A stretch of DNA of 64,000 bases from UBA1351 sp963677625 (GCA_963677625.2 CAXXSW010000004.1:1-64000), one strand, 5' to 3'. Counted from the first letter of the stretch, positions 17,782 through 27,417 are shown. The notes: generated by a model from the letters alone, not told the origin. Numbers and translations: made by a program.

Positions 17782-18372
17782 TTAACTTTCTGATTCTCCT
17801 GTTGTAGTGTCATCTCCTGATTCTTCATCATCTGGTTCTGTCTCGTCCTCAGTTTCACCTAAGTCTACACCAAATTCTCCTGCAAGAAGTTTCTCAATTG
17901 CTGCAATTTTATCTTCCATTTTTTCCATGGCCTCTATAACTGCTCTTGTTTCACTACCGAAATCACTAATAACTTTCTCTACATCACTCACAGCCATTTC
18001 CTGTTTATTAACCAATAGGTATGGCTTCCCGTCTTTGAGATTAACTGCATCGACAATTCCTACGATTTCTTTAGTTTCTCCTGAGTCTTCGTTGGTTACT
18101 GTACCTTTCACATACTTATCAATAAGAGCGCTAGCTTGAGACATGGTAAATGTATCATTCAGGTTTTGCATTTGTTCCAAAGCTGAGAACTGCGCCATTT
18201 GAGCCAGAAATTCCTTATCATTGGTTGGTTCCAAGGGATCCTGATACTGCAACTGAGTTACCAACAGGTTAAGAAAGGCATCTTTACCCATTTCATTACC
18301 TGAAGTTGAAGCTTTTTTTTCTTTTACTCCATATTTGTCCATTAGAGCATCTATCGGATTTGTTGTTGACAT
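17782..18372 (-). CDS. flgD: Flagellar hook-capping protein FlgD
   Basis: A 196-residue hook assembly scaffold. The conserved N-terminal part is clear: DAFLNLLVTQLQYQDPLEPTNDKEFLAQMAQFSALEQM. A central beta region follows (VDAVNLKDGKPYLLVN), and a highly acidic Asp/Glu/Thr-rich tail (about 165-196) replaces the tudor and Ig-like domains of enterobacterial FlgD, as in other Firmicutes. Confidence 0.93.
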   Translation of the reverse strand: MSTTNPIDALMDKYGVKEKKASTSGNEMGKDAFLNLLVTQLQYQDPLEPTNDKEFLAQMAQFSALEQMQNLNDTFTMSQASALIDKYVKGTVTNEDSGETKEIVGIVDAVNLKDGKPYLLVNKQEMAVSDVEKVISDFGSETRAVIEAMEKMEDKIAAIEKLLAGEFGVDLGETEDETEPDDEESGDDTTTGESES

Positions 18373-18386
18373 ACTAGACCTCCACT

Positions 18387-19802
18387 CTATGCATGTAATT
18401 CTATAGAACTATTTTCACCTAATTCTACGCTTTCATCAGCGGGTAGTTCATTATTATTATCGGCAAAAATTGAATTTACCTTAGCTGATCCATGCTTTTT
18501 GTTGTTGCGGTCTTGGCTATTATCTGAAGCAGATCGTCTATCACCTTGCCCGGCCAAAAACTGGGATGCATTTCCAACGGTAATTTTAATCTCCGTTACA
18601 TCAATTCCCTGATTTTGAAGTTGGGTCTTTAATGATGCCAAATTTGCTTCAATAACTTCCTTAACAGCTTCTGTTTCTGCGACAAAATGCCCTGTAACTA
18701 TACCATTTTCATTGGTAAGTTGGACACCAATTTTTCCAAGATTTTGCGGATTGAGTTGTAATAACACATCAGACTTGGAATCCGAAACTTGAACTTTCAT
18801 TGCTGTGACAATCTGATCAAAAACATCTTTAGCCGTAACTTCAGTTCGTATAGTCAAAACCTGACCATTCATAACAATGGTATCCGTTTTCTCTGTAACT
18901 ACTTGATTAAGAGCTCCTTCAAATCCACTAGCTATTGTCTGACCTTGCACCTTACCTTTTGCAGTGTCTAGAGAAGGACTTGTTAATTGACTTTCTCCGG
19001 CTTCTGACTGATCACTTTGTTCTCCAGCTGTAGTGTCCTGAAAATTATTCAACATTTTTGTATAATCCTCTGTCTTGACCATATTTATATCCGCATTTTC
19101 AGCTTTTAACGTATCAAGAACTTTCATGGCCTCAGGATGCTGCTCTTTCACAGTTTCAACAACTTCCATCAGTTCTGTTAATTTTTCAGCTCCACCATCT
19201 GTTGTTAAAAGTTCCATAGGATTTGATAGTTCCATCGATTCACTTAAAAACAACTTAAGCTTGTCCGTATCAAACAAATCCATAACTGTCATACCAAGAT
19301 CTGCCAATAAATCCATAACCTGCTCAGGATTCATATCCAATTCTATAGCCACTTGGTCTAGAACTGCTTTAGCAGCTTCTTTAAGTATCTTTACATCGTC
19401 TTTGTCTAGAATCTTGGAGTCCTTTTGTTCAGCCTTTTTGCCTTCAGCTGTTTGACTAACCTCGTTGGTTTTTGTTTCAGACTTGGTATCATCTTCACTA
19501 ACTTTATGATCACCATTAGTCGGGGTCTTATCCTTAGTCTCAATCGTCTGACGTTTATCTTCTCTCACTTCTAACTTACCAGCATTTCGCTGCGATGCTT
19601 TAGCAGTTTGAGACTTGTAAACTCTTACATCTGATGCACTTGATTCATTTGGTACATTGGGTGCATTGGGTGCATTCGATGCCGTCTTCTTACTTAATAT
19701 TTGACTAAAGTCTTTTCCAGATGAACCAACAAAGGAAGTTTGGTAATTTCTAAAAGAGTTTTGCATCAAGTTTGCCAAAGTATTCATAGCAACTTGTCCC
19801 AT
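18387..19802 (-). CDS. fliK: Flagellar hook-length control protein FliK
   Basis: FliK measures hook length and triggers the FlhB switch. From ATG 19802 (AGGAGGTAGAAAA upstream) it has 471 residues. The long N-terminal half is polar, Lys/Glu/Thr-rich and low complexity; the C-terminal Flg_hook domain (about 320-420) has LLQLNPQNLGKIGVQLTNENGIVTGHFVAETEAVKEVIEANLASLKTQLQNQGI. A Ser/Asp/Asn-rich tail follows. The upstream in-frame extension to 19868 runs through a repeat and lacks a ribosome site. Confidence 0.92.
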   Translation of the reverse strand: MGQVAMNTLANLMQNSFRNYQTSFVGSSGKDFSQILSKKTASNAPNAPNVPNESSASDVRVYKSQTAKASQRNAGKLEVREDKRQTIETKDKTPTNGDHKVSEDDTKSETKTNEVSQTAEGKKAEQKDSKILDKDDVKILKEAAKAVLDQVAIELDMNPEQVMDLLADLGMTVMDLFDTDKLKLFLSESMELSNPMELLTTDGGAEKLTELMEVVETVKEQHPEAMKVLDTLKAENADINMVKTEDYTKMLNNFQDTTAGEQSDQSEAGESQLTSPSLDTAKGKVQGQTIASGFEGALNQVVTEKTDTIVMNGQVLTIRTEVTAKDVFDQIVTAMKVQVSDSKSDVLLQLNPQNLGKIGVQLTNENGIVTGHFVAETEAVKEVIEANLASLKTQLQNQGIDVTEIKITVGNASQFLAGQGDRRSASDNSQDRNNKKHGSAKVNSIFADNNNELPADESVELGENSSIELHA

Positions 19803-19813
19803 TTTTCTACCTC

Positions 19814-19884
19814 CTAGGTTGCATAGTCGAGCAGTAAATTTTATATTTACGACCAGACTAGGTTGCATAGTCGAGCAGTAAATT
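19814..19884. repeat. 27-bp direct repeat between fliK and ylxF
   Basis: Bases 19814-19840 and 19858-19884 are identical (27 of 27; core GGTTGCATAGTCGAGC), with 44 bases between starts. Each copy also ends in a short inverted repeat: GTAAAT/ATTTAC in copy one and CAGTAAAT with ATTTACTaCTG in copy two. Copy one abuts the fliK ribosome site; copy two ends just beyond the ylxF stop. Confidence 0.85.
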
Positions 19885-19894
19885 GCAACATTTA

Positions 19895-20632
19895 CTACTG
19901 TTCAGGATGTAGATAAACCTCTATACGTGATGCCAGTGACGGGTCCATAGCACCTTGTATGTCTGCAGCTTTATCTGCATCCAGGTGCCTAATAATTGTT
20001 GCTACCATTTCCAATCTAGTAACGGCCATTTCCGTAAGTATTGCTGCGGCTGCGTCAGCTTTCATTTCAGCAAAACGAGCCACTTGACTTTTTAGCTCTT
20101 GATCAAGAGCCTGCTGTCCAACCACTTCTTCATATATGCTGGCTGCATTTTCCGGATACATGGATTCAAACCAGGTCGCAAAGGCAGTTGAGTCTGTACC
20201 ATCTACAATGTATTGGTCAAAAGCGGCTTTGTCTTTTTCGAACTGAAGATATGCATCTTCAAATTCTTTCAATCTTTCAACCTCAGCCTGTAGCTGATTC
20301 AATTGCTCATTAAGTTTTTCGGCTTCTTCTTCCTTTTCCTTTAGCAAATTCTCTGTAACTTTTAAAATTTCTACTGCCTGCTCTAACGTTTCATAAGTTA
20401 CTGTCTCATCATCTCCATTCGTTACTTCCTCTTGAGGCATTTCAGGTAGTATTAAAGATGAAAAGGGCATATCTTGTATTTTAGGCCCAATAACTTGCGT
20501 ACCAAGCCCTGCCACATCAAACTTCAAAAGAGCAACAAACCCTGCTAAGAATAGAAGTAATATGATTAAGAAAACGACGACTAACTTAAGAAGCCCTCCT
20601 TTTTTCTTTTTTCCAACAGATCCATCTGACAT
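19895..20632 (-). CDS. YlxF/MotE-like flagellar protein with MgtE N-like domain
   Basis: A 245-residue protein from ATG 20632 (GGAGGGTGTT upstream). A Lys/Gly-rich start precedes one membrane segment (about 15-38, LKLVVVFLIILLLFLAGFVALL), then a coiled coil (about 85-125, EKEEEAEKLNEQLNQLQAEVERLKEFE) and a C-terminal MgtE N-like region (VTRLEMVATIIRHLDADKAADIQGAMDPSLASRIEVYL). It sits between fliJ and fliK, exactly where ylxF lies in Bacillus subtilis. A role in export or motor assembly is inferred from position. Confidence 0.82.
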   Translation of the reverse strand: MSDGSVGKKKKGGLLKLVVVFLIILLLFLAGFVALLKFDVAGLGTQVIGPKIQDMPFSSLILPEMPQEEVTNGDDETVTYETLEQAVEILKVTENLLKEKEEEAEKLNEQLNQLQAEVERLKEFEDAYLQFEKDKAAFDQYIVDGTDSTAFATWFESMYPENAASIYEEVVGQQALDQELKSQVARFAEMKADAAAAILTEMAVTRLEMVATIIRHLDADKAADIQGAMDPSLASRIEVYLHPEQ

Positions 20633-20711
20633 AACACCCTCCATATGTAACATATATTAAACTTTATTGTCCTCTTTCAACTTGCTTATCTTCTCTAAGA
20701 ACCCCAGCCTA

Positions 20712-21155
20712 TCATTCGTCCTTATATTTAAAACTAACAATTTCGTCTATTTGTTTAGCTTCAGCTACTTTTTCTTCTTCCAAGTATACCTCATAAGCTT
20801 TTTCTTTAAGAATTTCGTAGGTCCTTCTTTCCCTAAGTGCATCCTGAAGTCTTTCCTTAGCTTCTTCAACAGCCTTTTCCTGACTAGCTACAATACGTTT
20901 AGCCTCCATAACCTGCTGGTGATAGTAAGCCACACTCTCATTCAAGGACTTTACTCTCTTAGGTTCAATATTTCCACCTTTCAGAAAGGTCTGAAAAGTG
21001 CTCATGCTATCATTATATTTTAAACTGATAACTTCCAACTGGTTAAGGGCACCACTTAAGGCCTGCATAGCCTTACCCAGTTTCATTTCTTCCTGCTTCT
21101 CTAGCTTCTGCTTCACATTTAATATTTGTTCAAATTCATATATAAACTTAGCCAT
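20712..21155 (-). CDS. fliJ: Flagellar export chaperone/coupler FliJ
   Basis: A 147-residue, almost entirely coiled-coil protein (FIYEFEQILNVKQKLEKQEEMKLGKAM... EKAVEEAKERLQDALRERRTYEILKEKA), the shape of FliJ, which inserts into the FliI hexamer and couples it to FlhA. It lies two bases after fliI. Confidence 0.92.
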   Translation of the reverse strand: MAKFIYEFEQILNVKQKLEKQEEMKLGKAMQALSGALNQLEVISLKYNDSMSTFQTFLKGGNIEPKRVKSLNESVAYYHQQVMEAKRIVASQEKAVEEAKERLQDALRERRTYEILKEKAYEVYLEEEKVAEAKQIDEIVSFKYKDE

Positions 21156-21157
21156 AT

Positions 21158-22480
21158 CTATTTACCATGTATTTGATTCAAGTTAGCTTCCACCTCATCT
21201 ACACCAAATACCTCATCCACATCTTGGGTCAGAAAATCATTGACATCTTTGATTTTCATAATAGCTTCATCAATATCCGGATTTGACCCTTTTGAATAAG
21301 CCCCGATATTAATTAGATCTTCAGCATCTCTATACGTAGCCACAATTGATCTTAAATAATTGGCACTTGCTTTGTGGTCTTTAGTAACAACCTCACCCAT
21401 AACCCTAGATACACTCTGAAGTATATCAATAGCTGGATAATGGTTCTTATTAGCTAGTTTTCTGGACAAAACTATGTGACCATCCAGAATACCTCTAGCA
21501 GTATCTGTTATAGGTTCATTCATATCGTCACCATCAACAAGAACCGTGTAAAGAGCAGTTATAGATCCTACATCAGAGTTTCCGGCCCGTTCCAAAAGTT
21601 TGGGCATAACCGAAAAAACTGAAGGTGTATATCCTCTGCTTACAGGTGGTTCACCAATGGCTAGTCCTATTTCTCTCTGTGCCATAGAAAAACGGGTTAA
21701 GGAATCCATCATAAGAAGAACATTCCTTCCCCTATCCCTAAAGTACTCAGCAATTGCAGTGGCAGTCTTGGCCGCCTTTTGTCTAACCATGGCCGGTTTA
21801 TCAGAAGTTGATACAACGACTACGGATCTCTTTAAGCCTTCTTCACCTAAATCCCTTTCGAGAAACTCACGAACCTCACGTCCCCGCTCTCCAATGAGAG
21901 CTATAACATTAATATCAGCCTTAGTATTTTTAGCTATCATACCTAGCAGAGTTGACTTTCCAACACCAGAACCTGCAAAAATCCCAACACGTTGACCCTT
22001 TCCAACTGTTAATATCCCATCAATTGCCTTAACACCAATAGGTAGGACATCTTCAATCCTGTTCCGTGTTAGAGGGTCCGGAGCTTCACTTTCAATATTA
22101 TAAAGTTCATCCGAATATAAGGGCCCTAAACCGTCAATAGGTTTTCCTAATCCATCAAGTACCCTTCCTAAGAGTTTTCCACTCACAGATACTTGTAACT
22201 GATGACCAATGGACTCCACATGAGAACCAGGACCAATACCTTCCATATCATCCAGAGGCATAAGCAGAATCCTGTTATCCTTAAAACCAACAACTTCTGC
22301 CAAAACACGTTTGGATTTATCCGACGACGAAATTAAACAAGCCTCACCCACCGTAACATGGGGACCTATGGATTCAATTGTTAGTCCAACAATTTTAGCT
22401 ACGCGTCCCATATGTTTAATATATGATTTTTTAACAACCTTTTCATATCTAGAAAGGTCAAGATCCTCTTGCAGATACAT
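21158..22480 (-). CDS. fliI: Flagellum-specific ATPase FliI
   Basis: A 440-residue F1-beta-like export ATPase. Walker A is GSGVGKSTLLG, preceded by GQRVGIFA; Walker B is NVLLMMDSLTRFSMAQREIGLAIGEPP, with the catalytic GERGREVREF segment. An N-terminal beta barrel (about 20-90) and a C-terminal helical domain complete it. Length fits the family. Confidence 0.97.
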   Translation of the reverse strand: MYLQEDLDLSRYEKVVKKSYIKHMGRVAKIVGLTIESIGPHVTVGEACLISSSDKSKRVLAEVVGFKDNRILLMPLDDMEGIGPGSHVESIGHQLQVSVSGKLLGRVLDGLGKPIDGLGPLYSDELYNIESEAPDPLTRNRIEDVLPIGVKAIDGILTVGKGQRVGIFAGSGVGKSTLLGMIAKNTKADINVIALIGERGREVREFLERDLGEEGLKRSVVVVSTSDKPAMVRQKAAKTATAIAEYFRDRGRNVLLMMDSLTRFSMAQREIGLAIGEPPVSRGYTPSVFSVMPKLLERAGNSDVGSITALYTVLVDGDDMNEPITDTARGILDGHIVLSRKLANKNHYPAIDILQSVSRVMGEVVTKDHKASANYLRSIVATYRDAEDLINIGAYSKGSNPDIDEAIMKIKDVNDFLTQDVDEVFGVDEVEANLNQIHGK

Positions 22481-22494
22481 ATTACACCTTCATT

Positions 22495-23301
22495 CTATAC
22501 TTCAAGGCTTTCCCTAATCAATCGTAATTCTCGGAGAAGTCCTTCCATCTGAACACCTAAACTGCTTTCAATTGTACCCATCTCTGTTTCAATAACTACT
22601 TCATTCTTTTTAAGTTGCTGATCTTTTAGGACCTCTACTTTAATTTTTTCTGACAAATCTTCAGTCAAAAGATCTCTACGTTCAATAACGTAGTCAAGAT
22701 CTTCACCGCTGACTTTGATAATCAGATCTCCATGAATTTCCAATTCATCTAGGCCACACCGTATTAAGTGCATAATGGTGTCTTTACTGACTGACATCTC
22801 ACCTACTAGTTTAACCACAAGATTTTCAATAATGGATAACATTTTCGGTTCAAGAGTTTTCTGGTAGTCTGTATATTCTTGGATAAGTTGATTCTTTAAC
22901 TCTTCTATGTTTGCAGCATTTTCAGATTCCAAAGAATTAACTTTCAGGGCCATCTGATTTTCAGCCTCTTTGAGGCCTTCCTGATAACCGACCTCATAAC
23001 CTTCTTCTTTCCCCTGATTAAAACCTTCTTCATATCCTTTATTTATAGCTTCATCAACTTGATCTTGATACGCTTCAACAATATTTTCTTCATCATGAAC
23101 AGAGCCAAGGCCAGATGCCACGTTTTGATCATCTGGCACATCCATACTTGACTCATTCCCTGCTACTTGGTCACTTAGTGACTCAGCTTCATTTATTGAC
23201 CCGGTACTTGTCAGTATTCTCGGGTCATTTTCTTTCACCACTTTAATGGTTTTCTTTTGGTCGTTAAAGGATACAAATCCCTTCTTAATAACATCAGACA
23301 A
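22495..23301 (-). CDS. fliH: Flagellar export regulator FliH
   Basis: FliH binds and restrains FliI and links it to the C-ring. The protein has an acidic middle part, a Gly-repeat region with GxxxG steps (NKGYEEGFNQGKEEGYEVGYQEGLKEAE), typical of FliH, and a C-terminal ATP-synthase-delta-like domain. I place the start at TTG 23301 (268 residues): GGAGGTGA lies 8 bases before it, and it overlaps the fliG stop. A longer in-frame ATG start at 23343 would lie fully inside fliG without a ribosome site. Confidence 0.88.
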   Translation of the reverse strand: MSDVIKKGFVSFNDQKKTIKVVKENDPRILTSTGSINEAESLSDQVAGNESSMDVPDDQNVASGLGSVHDEENIVEAYQDQVDEAINKGYEEGFNQGKEEGYEVGYQEGLKEAENQMALKVNSLESENAANIEELKNQLIQEYTDYQKTLEPKMLSIIENLVVKLVGEMSVSKDTIMHLIRCGLDELEIHGDLIIKVSGEDLDYVIERRDLLTEDLSEKIKVEVLKDQQLKKNEVVIETEMGTIESSLGVQMEGLLRELRLIRESLEV

Positions 23302-24295
23302 TGATCTCGTCACCTCCACCACGACTGATAACAATTTCTCCACTGTCTTCCAGCTTACGGATTATATTAACAATCTTCTGTTGAGCCTCTTCAACGTCTT
23401 TAAGACGAAGGGGACCCATATATTCCATTTCTTCTTTAATCATAGTAGCTAAACGCTTAGACAAGTTGTTAAAAATAACATTCTGGACTTCCTCGCCCGA
23501 ACCCTTAAGCGCAATACCAAGGTCATTGTTATCAACTTCACGAAGAACACGTTGAATGGATCGATCATCCAGAGCAAGAATATCTTCAAATACAAACATC
23601 TTCTTACGGATTTCTTCAGCAAGTTCTGCATCCTCTATCTCAAGAGTTTCCATAATATGCTTTTCTGTTGACCGGTCAACAGAGTTTAAAATTTGGACAA
23701 TCGCATCTACTCCTCCGACAATCGTGAAATCTTGAGTAACCAGTGATGACAATTTCCTTTCCAAAATATCCTCAACATCTTTTATTACATCCGGGCTTGT
23801 TCTATCCATCTGAGCGATTCTCCTGGCAACATCAGCCTGTTTCTCTTGAGGAAGCGCCGCAAGGACCATAGATGCTTGTGCCGGACTTAAATAAGACAAA
23901 ATTAAAGCTATTGTCTGATTATGTTCATCCTGAATGAAGTTAAGTAATTGTCCCGGCTCAGTCTTACGGATAAATTCGAAGGGTCTAACTTGAAGACTTG
24001 AAGTCAACCGGCCTATAACTTCCATGGCCTTATCTGAACCCAGAGCTTTTTCTAGGAGATCTTTGGCATAACCAATACCACCTTCAGCGATATACTGTTG
24101 GGCTACACATATTTCATAAAACTGATTTATAATGTCTTCCTTGTCTTCAGGAGACACACTTCTTGTGTTAGCAATCTCCAGAGTCAGTTGTTCAATTTCA
24201 TCTTCTTTAAGATGCTTAAAAATCATAGCTGACTTTTCTGGGCCAAGAGCGATGAGCAATATTGCTGCTTTTTGTATTCCACGATAATCTGCCAT
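23294..24295 (-). CDS. fliG: Flagellar motor switch protein FliG
   Basis: A 333-residue rotor protein that links the MS-ring to the C-ring and contacts MotA. Typical segments: KAAILLIALGPEKSAMIFKHLKEDEIEQLTLEIA at the N-terminus, SPAQASMVLAALPQEKQADVARRIAQMDRTSPDV in the middle, and the charged torque helix region DDRSIQRVLREVDNNDLGIALKG near the C-terminus. It follows fliF by three bases. Confidence 0.97.
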   Translation of the reverse strand: MADYRGIQKAAILLIALGPEKSAMIFKHLKEDEIEQLTLEIANTRSVSPEDKEDIINQFYEICVAQQYIAEGGIGYAKDLLEKALGSDKAMEVIGRLTSSLQVRPFEFIRKTEPGQLLNFIQDEHNQTIALILSYLSPAQASMVLAALPQEKQADVARRIAQMDRTSPDVIKDVEDILERKLSSLVTQDFTIVGGVDAIVQILNSVDRSTEKHIMETLEIEDAELAEEIRKKMFVFEDILALDDRSIQRVLREVDNNDLGIALKGSGEEVQNVIFNNLSKRLATMIKEEMEYMGPLRLKDVEEAQQKIVNIIRKLEDSGEIVISRGGGDEIIV

Positions 24296-24298
24296 AAT

Positions 24299-25915
24299 CT
24301 ACTCCCAATCTTCATTTAGCCAGTTGCGTAGTAAAAGAGCGACTGCGTCTGGACTTTTTTCCACAAATTCTTCTATTTGAACCCTAGCTTCACTCTTGCC
24401 ATCAAATTCAATAGATTCAAGTTCATCATCTTTCTTAGTAGAAACAAGCATGTCTTCCACAGAAAGTTCCGGTTCAATTTCTTTGATTTCAACAGGTTCT
24501 GTCCCCTTATAAACAGCATAGCCAAGAAGTAGAATCATCAATACAATTATGCCAATAAGAAGATAATCACTGGTTAAGCTGACCGGTTCAACCTTGTCAA
24601 CTAATTTGGGAACTTCGTATGCAACAACAACAACATTATCAATATTACTTGCATTTTGAATCATACGTTCAATATCTGGATCTACTGTAGCAATTTTAGT
24701 ATTTCCTTGGTTATCCATCTCCTGTTTAAACTGTTCCCACGTTTTTCCTTGAAGAAGAGGATCATTGTTAGCTTCCATAAGTTCCTGATTATACCATACA
24801 TATTTGTTTAGGGTAACTGTAATAGCTGATTCATCGTATTTGACTCCACCAATCGCCTTTATAGACTTGGTTATAGTTGTATCATAAACATAGTCCCTTT
24901 GATACTCACTCGTTTCCTGTGAAGAATTACCACTGTCACCAACAAGGGTATCAGTAGCTCCATTACTATCCGTTCCAGGGCCTCCGTTAACAGCTGTATT
25001 CTCACTGGTTGACTCATAAGAGGATTCTGATCCTATGATCCCTGTTGAAGTTCCGTCTTGAGTTGTATGCTCTTCAGTCGTTTTCTCCAATTGATCAAAA
25101 TCAATAGCTAATTCAACAGCTACCATCGCTTCATTATATTCTCCTCCTGATAGGAGTATCTGACGAACCTTATTTTTAATAATCAATTCTTGGTTCACCT
25201 TATAATCCGCTCCGCTGATACCACCACCGAAATCACCACTCATGGCTTCACCATCATAAAGAAGTCTTGCATCAGAATCAATAATTGTAATATTGGCTGT
25301 GTCAAGACCAACAACTGCATTGGCAATACTCTTAGCAATAGCCGCTACCATACCGTCGGTAATTTTATCATTTAATTTGAGATAGACACTAGCAGAAGAT
25401 TCAGCCTGGTCTTCAAATAAAGCTCTATTGAAATCAGGAATCACAATGGTAACAGTTGCTTCATCAACCACATCAAGCATATCTTCCAAGCCTCTAGCAA
25501 GTTCCGCCTGAGCATAAAGCTGGTGTTTAAGAGCTTCTGTTGTATTACTTGTTGTTATATCTGAGTTAAAAGCCTCGACATAAGTCATATCCTGAGCCGA
25601 AACAATTCCAACTCTAGCCAAGGCCAACTTAGCCGCAGTCAACTGCGCAGCTTCAACTTCAATACTAGTTGCTCCATTACCAACTCGGTACGATATATCT
25701 GCACCATCAAGAAGCGCAACCCTTTCATTGATAGCGCTAGTATCCAATTCATCTTCTAATAATACATAATTGGGTTGATTAAGGACAACAACAAGAATTG
25801 CTAATGCGGCAATGGCAACGGCAGCAGTAGCAATGATTGCGATTTTTTGTCGATTTGAGAATTTGGCCCACCATTCAGTTAGTTGAGCCGAGATACGATT
25901 TAATAGTTCAGGCAT
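24299..25915 (-). CDS. fliF: Flagellar MS-ring protein FliF
   Basis: A 538-residue MS-ring protein. One membrane helix lies near residues 24-45, two ring-building motifs follow (YRVGNGATSIEVEA... TYVEAFNSDITTSNTTEALKHQLYAQAELARGLEDMLDVVDEATV), then a Gly/Ser/Thr-rich loop (about 290-345), a second membrane helix (about 455-475) and a C-terminal FliG-binding tail. The start ATG is 175 bases after fliE, with a candidate promoter in the gap. Confidence 0.96.
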   Translation of the reverse strand: MPELLNRISAQLTEWWAKFSNRQKIAIIATAAVAIAALAILVVVLNQPNYVLLEDELDTSAINERVALLDGADISYRVGNGATSIEVEAAQLTAAKLALARVGIVSAQDMTYVEAFNSDITTSNTTEALKHQLYAQAELARGLEDMLDVVDEATVTIVIPDFNRALFEDQAESSASVYLKLNDKITDGMVAAIAKSIANAVVGLDTANITIIDSDARLLYDGEAMSGDFGGGISGADYKVNQELIIKNKVRQILLSGGEYNEAMVAVELAIDFDQLEKTTEEHTTQDGTSTGIIGSESSYESTSENTAVNGGPGTDSNGATDTLVGDSGNSSQETSEYQRDYVYDTTITKSIKAIGGVKYDESAITVTLNKYVWYNQELMEANNDPLLQGKTWEQFKQEMDNQGNTKIATVDPDIERMIQNASNIDNVVVVAYEVPKLVDKVEPVSLTSDYLLIGIIVLMILLLGYAVYKGTEPVEIKEIEPELSVEDMLVSTKKDDELESIEFDGKSEARVQIEEFVEKSPDAVALLLRNWLNEDWE

Positions 25916-25986
25916 ATTCTACACCTCTTGTCAGTTTATTATATACCCTAGAGAGTATAATTCTGTAATGCTATTTCCATAAATCT

Positions 25987-26015
25987 ATTATACTATATTT
26001 ATATAACTTATGTAA
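25987..26015 (-). promoter_or_regulatory. Candidate internal promoter before fliF
   Basis: On the minus strand TTACAT (26015-26010), a 17-base spacer and a perfect TATAAT (25992-25987) lie in the 174-base gap between fliE and fliF. It is the largest gap in the early part of the operon and could reinforce transcription of fliF onward. Confidence 0.45.
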
Positions 26016-26089
26016 CTCAGGCAGGGTATAAAATGACTGAATCTTCATAACCTTTACACTAGTCTAACTAATCGCTGTAAAGACAGTTC

Positions 26090-26425
26090 TTAAACCTGCA
26101 TACGCATAATTTCATTATATGCATCTAAGAGAGAATCTCTTAACTGGACTGTATACTGAAGAGCAATCGACGCCTTTTCCTGAGCAATCATCACGTCATG
26201 AACATTGTCAATATTTCCTAAAGCATAATCCATAGCCATTTGGTCAGCTTCTTTCTGTAAAGTGTTGGTTTCTTCAAGCATATCCACTGCTGATTGATAA
26301 AACTGGCCAAAGACCGAATTAGATTCACCGGTCTTTTCCACCTGCTTTTCTATACCCTTGGTTAAACCTGTTAAACCACTAATACCTGAAATATCCATAG
26401 ATTCCACCTTCTCACTATTTATCAT
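26090..26425 (-). CDS. fliE: Flagellar hook-basal body protein FliE
   Basis: A 111-residue protein with the FliE C-terminal signature MAMDYALGNIDNVHDVMIAQEKASIALQYTVQLRDSLLDAYNEIMRMQV. It joins the MS-ring to the rod and is needed to start rod export. Position after flgC is conserved. Confidence 0.95.
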   Translation of the reverse strand: MINSEKVESMDISGISGLTGLTKGIEKQVEKTGESNSVFGQFYQSAVDMLEETNTLQKEADQMAMDYALGNIDNVHDVMIAQEKASIALQYTVQLRDSLLDAYNEIMRMQV

Positions 26426-26490
26426 GTCTGCTTATCCAAAATTCAAAACATAAACTAGATTCAACTTAATACATATACGGTACGAAAATA

Positions 26491-26970
26491 CTATCGTCCG
26501 ATATCAAGAGCTTTAGTCATCATACCTTTAGACGCATTAAAGGCTGTGATATTAGCCTCGTAGGAACGGTTGGCTGAAATTAGATTAGTCATTTCTTCAA
26601 CCGAGTTTACGTTAGGCATTAATACATACCCATCTTCATTGGCATCAGGATGTGCCGGATCATAGACTTCAAGAAATTCTGACTGATCCTCAACAATCTT
26701 GGATACCTTAACCCCTCCGCTTAACTGACTCCTAAAATCTGTAGCAGTTTTATTAGTGGAACGGTATTCACCTAAATAGGAATCCAAATGACTTCTAAAA
26801 TTGCTACCTGGACCTATTTCTTCAAAGACAACGGTTTTCCTCCTATAAGGACCACCGCTATCAGTTCTTGTTGTATTAATATTGGCAAGGTTCTGGGAAA
26901 TAGTATCCATTCTCAAACGCTGGGCCGTCATACCACTTGCACTAACCTTAAAAGTATTAAAAAATGACAT
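26491..26970 (-). CDS. flgC: Flagellar proximal rod protein FlgC
   Basis: A 159-residue rod protein: N-terminal SASGMTAQRLRMDTISQNLANINTTRT and C-terminal VEEMTNLISANRSYEANITAFNASKGMMTKALDIGR are the flagellar rod helices. It lies 11 bases after flgB. Confidence 0.96.
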   Translation of the reverse strand: MSFFNTFKVSASGMTAQRLRMDTISQNLANINTTRTDSGGPYRRKTVVFEEIGPGSNFRSHLDSYLGEYRSTNKTATDFRSQLSGGVKVSKIVEDQSEFLEVYDPAHPDANEDGYVLMPNVNSVEEMTNLISANRSYEANITAFNASKGMMTKALDIGR

Positions 26971-26981
26971 AAGCTCCCTCC

Positions 26982-27356
26982 CTATTTAATAACTGCTTTT
27001 AATCGATTAAAATTGTAATTTACTTGACTAACTAATGTATTATATCTCAATTGGTTTTCAGCTAAATAGACCATTTCTGTATCTACATCAACATTGTTAC
27101 CGTCTTTTCTATAGCTTAAACCAGAATTATCTGTAAAAACCTTAGGTTCAAGATGCTTAAGTTCAGATATATCTTCTCTATCATTTGCTTTAAGAGCCTT
27201 TTGGAAGTAGGATTCAAATGAGACGTCCTTTCGCTTGTATCCAGGTGTATCTACATTGGCAATATTCTCACTAATGGTCTGATTTCTCTTCCATGTTGCG
27301 TCTAAAGCAAGACCTAACATATCCGTATGATTGAACATATTCTTATTTGATATCAT
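26982..27356 (-). CDS. flgB: Flagellar proximal rod protein FlgB
   Basis: A 124-residue rod protein and first gene of the fla/che operon. The rod signature LGLALDATWKRNQTISENIANVDTPGYKRKDVSFE is clear, with the C-terminal helix MVYLAENQLRYNTLVSQVNYNFNRLKAVIK. The start is preceded by a GGAAGGA tract. Confidence 0.95.
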   Translation of the reverse strand: MISNKNMFNHTDMLGLALDATWKRNQTISENIANVDTPGYKRKDVSFESYFQKALKANDREDISELKHLEPKVFTDNSGLSYRKDGNNVDVDTEMVYLAENQLRYNTLVSQVNYNFNRLKAVIK

Positions 27357-27388
27357 ATTCTCACCATTCCTTCCACCTACTACTATAT

Positions 27389-27417
27389 ATTGTATCAGCT
27401 TATGAAAAAATACACAA
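27389..27417 (-). promoter_or_regulatory. Main promoter of the fla/che operon (upstream of flgB)
   Basis: On the minus strand TTGTGT (27417-27412), exactly 17 bases, then TACAAT (27394-27389), with a TGn extension (TGATACAAT). It is 33 bases upstream of the flgB start. It looks like a housekeeping sigma-A site; no sigma-D-like (TAAA-N15-GCCGATAT) sequence was seen. Confidence 0.7.

Noticed and set aside
25920..26089. Terminator in the fliE-fliF gap
   Set aside because: The dyads there (for example CTTTACA with TGTAAAG) lack a following T run; only a promoter-like sequence was kept.
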